Positions 7,351 through 7,655 of a stretch of 7,655 nt of DNA are shown in pieces. Source of the stretch: Eggerthellaceae bacterium (GTDB taxonomy: Bacteria > Actinomycetota > Coriobacteriia > Coriobacteriales > Eggerthellaceae); assembly GCA_003452695.1 (NCBI GenBank), contig DMNP01000360.1, positions 1 to 7,655 on the forward strand, written 5' to 3'. How positions within the stretch are numbered: position 1 is the first letter of the stretch; each line of letters starts with the position of its first letter. The notes under the pieces were generated by a model, which searched no databases, was not told where the DNA came from, and saw nothing but the letters and a program-made list of their open reading frames with translations. The position numbers and the translations under genes are program-made.

Positions 7351-7655
7351 CTACAGCACGAGCGAAAGCGCCCCCGATGCAAGCATGCAGGCCGAGTAGA
7401 ACGATCCGAGCACAACGTTCACGCTGAGTATCTGGGGCATCGCCTGCAGGCGACGGTCTGCGGTGAACGTGTTGCCATAGAGCGCCTTCACGATGGGGTA
7501 TGCGCTGAGCAGCATGAAGGGAACCACGATGAGGCCGCCCCGAAACCAAATTGCCACGATGACAACGATCGCCGCAATCCAGGCCACGAGCGCCGCCCGG
7601 TAGACGGACACGGCACGCGCGCGGCCGAGCACCACGGGCAAGGTGCGGCGGCCAG
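7351..7655 (-). CDS. UbiA-family prenyltransferase, C-terminal part (5' end outside the window)
   Basis: The reading frame runs without a stop from the window end to a TAG at 7353-7351, giving about 101 C-terminal residues. A TTG at 7641 could be read as a start, but the codons before it (GRRT) continue the family motif GRRTLPVVLGRARA, so the gene is cut by the window. This motif matches the loop in UbiA/MenA enzymes that precedes the last membrane helices. About three hydrophobic helices follow: VYRAALVAWIAAIVVIVAIW, LIVVPFMLLSAYPIVKAL and a final one ending ASGALSLVL. UbiA enzymes are integral membrane proteins that prenylate aromatic quinone precursors or other acceptors. A menaquinone-pathway enzyme such as MenA is the likeliest, but the fragment lacks the Asp-rich catalytic motifs, so the substrate is not decided. 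It converges on gluQ and is a separate transcription unit. Confidence 0.82.
   Translation of the reverse strand, partial: GRRTLPVVLGRARAVSVYRAALVAWIAAIVVIVAIWFRGGLIVVPFMLLSAYPIVKALYGNTFTADRRLQAMPQILSVNVVLGSFYSACMLASGALSLVL

Noticed and set aside
7127..7399. Possible small + strand gene of 90 codons across the gluQ 3' end and the intergenic gap
   Set aside because: It overlaps gluQ and the end of the prenyltransferase gene, has low-complexity Ser/Arg composition, and has no ribosome binding site or domain.

Overview
The window is GC-rich, gene-dense bacterial DNA: six genes in a row on the + strand and the 3' end of a seventh gene converging on them from the - strand. Gene content fits an anaerobic actinobacterium of the Coriobacteriia/Eggerthellaceae type. 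The grounds are an envelope pair (VanW protein plus D,D-carboxypeptidase), a GarA-like FHA protein of actinobacterial flavour, and a ferredoxin-dependent indolepyruvate oxidoreductase. This placement is inference from style and gene content; there is no marker gene in the window.

Left part (1-3470): a membrane-anchored VanW-family protein, open at the left edge of the window, is followed after about 13 bases by a secreted DacF/PBP5-type D-alanyl-D-alanine carboxypeptidase. Both act outside the membrane on or near peptidoglycan. A nested inverted repeat lies at the extreme left (16-71), just before the first in-frame GTG of the VanW gene.

Middle (3487-3930): a small cytoplasmic protein with an N-terminal four-cysteine zinc ribbon and a C-terminal FHA domain. 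It may have its own promoter inside the end of the carboxypeptidase gene, where base composition turns AT-rich.

Right-centre (3967-7212): iorA and iorB encode the two subunits of indolepyruvate:ferredoxin oxidoreductase and overlap by 4 bases (ATGA). gluQ, for glutamyl-queuosine tRNA(Asp) synthetase, overlaps the end of iorB by 11 bases. These three look translationally coupled. The FHA-iorA gap is only 36 bases, so all six genes may share a transcript.

Right edge (7213-7655): a 138-base gap between convergent genes holds a short AT-rich segment and a GC-rich hairpin without a U-tract. It is followed by the C-terminal third of a UbiA-family prenyltransferase on the - strand, cut by the window end.

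I see no mobile element, CRISPR array, tRNA or rRNA, and no clear new system. The points most worth checking are the FHA protein as a possible 2-oxoacid metabolism switch beside iorAB, the coupling of gluQ to iorAB, and the inverted repeat at the left edge.
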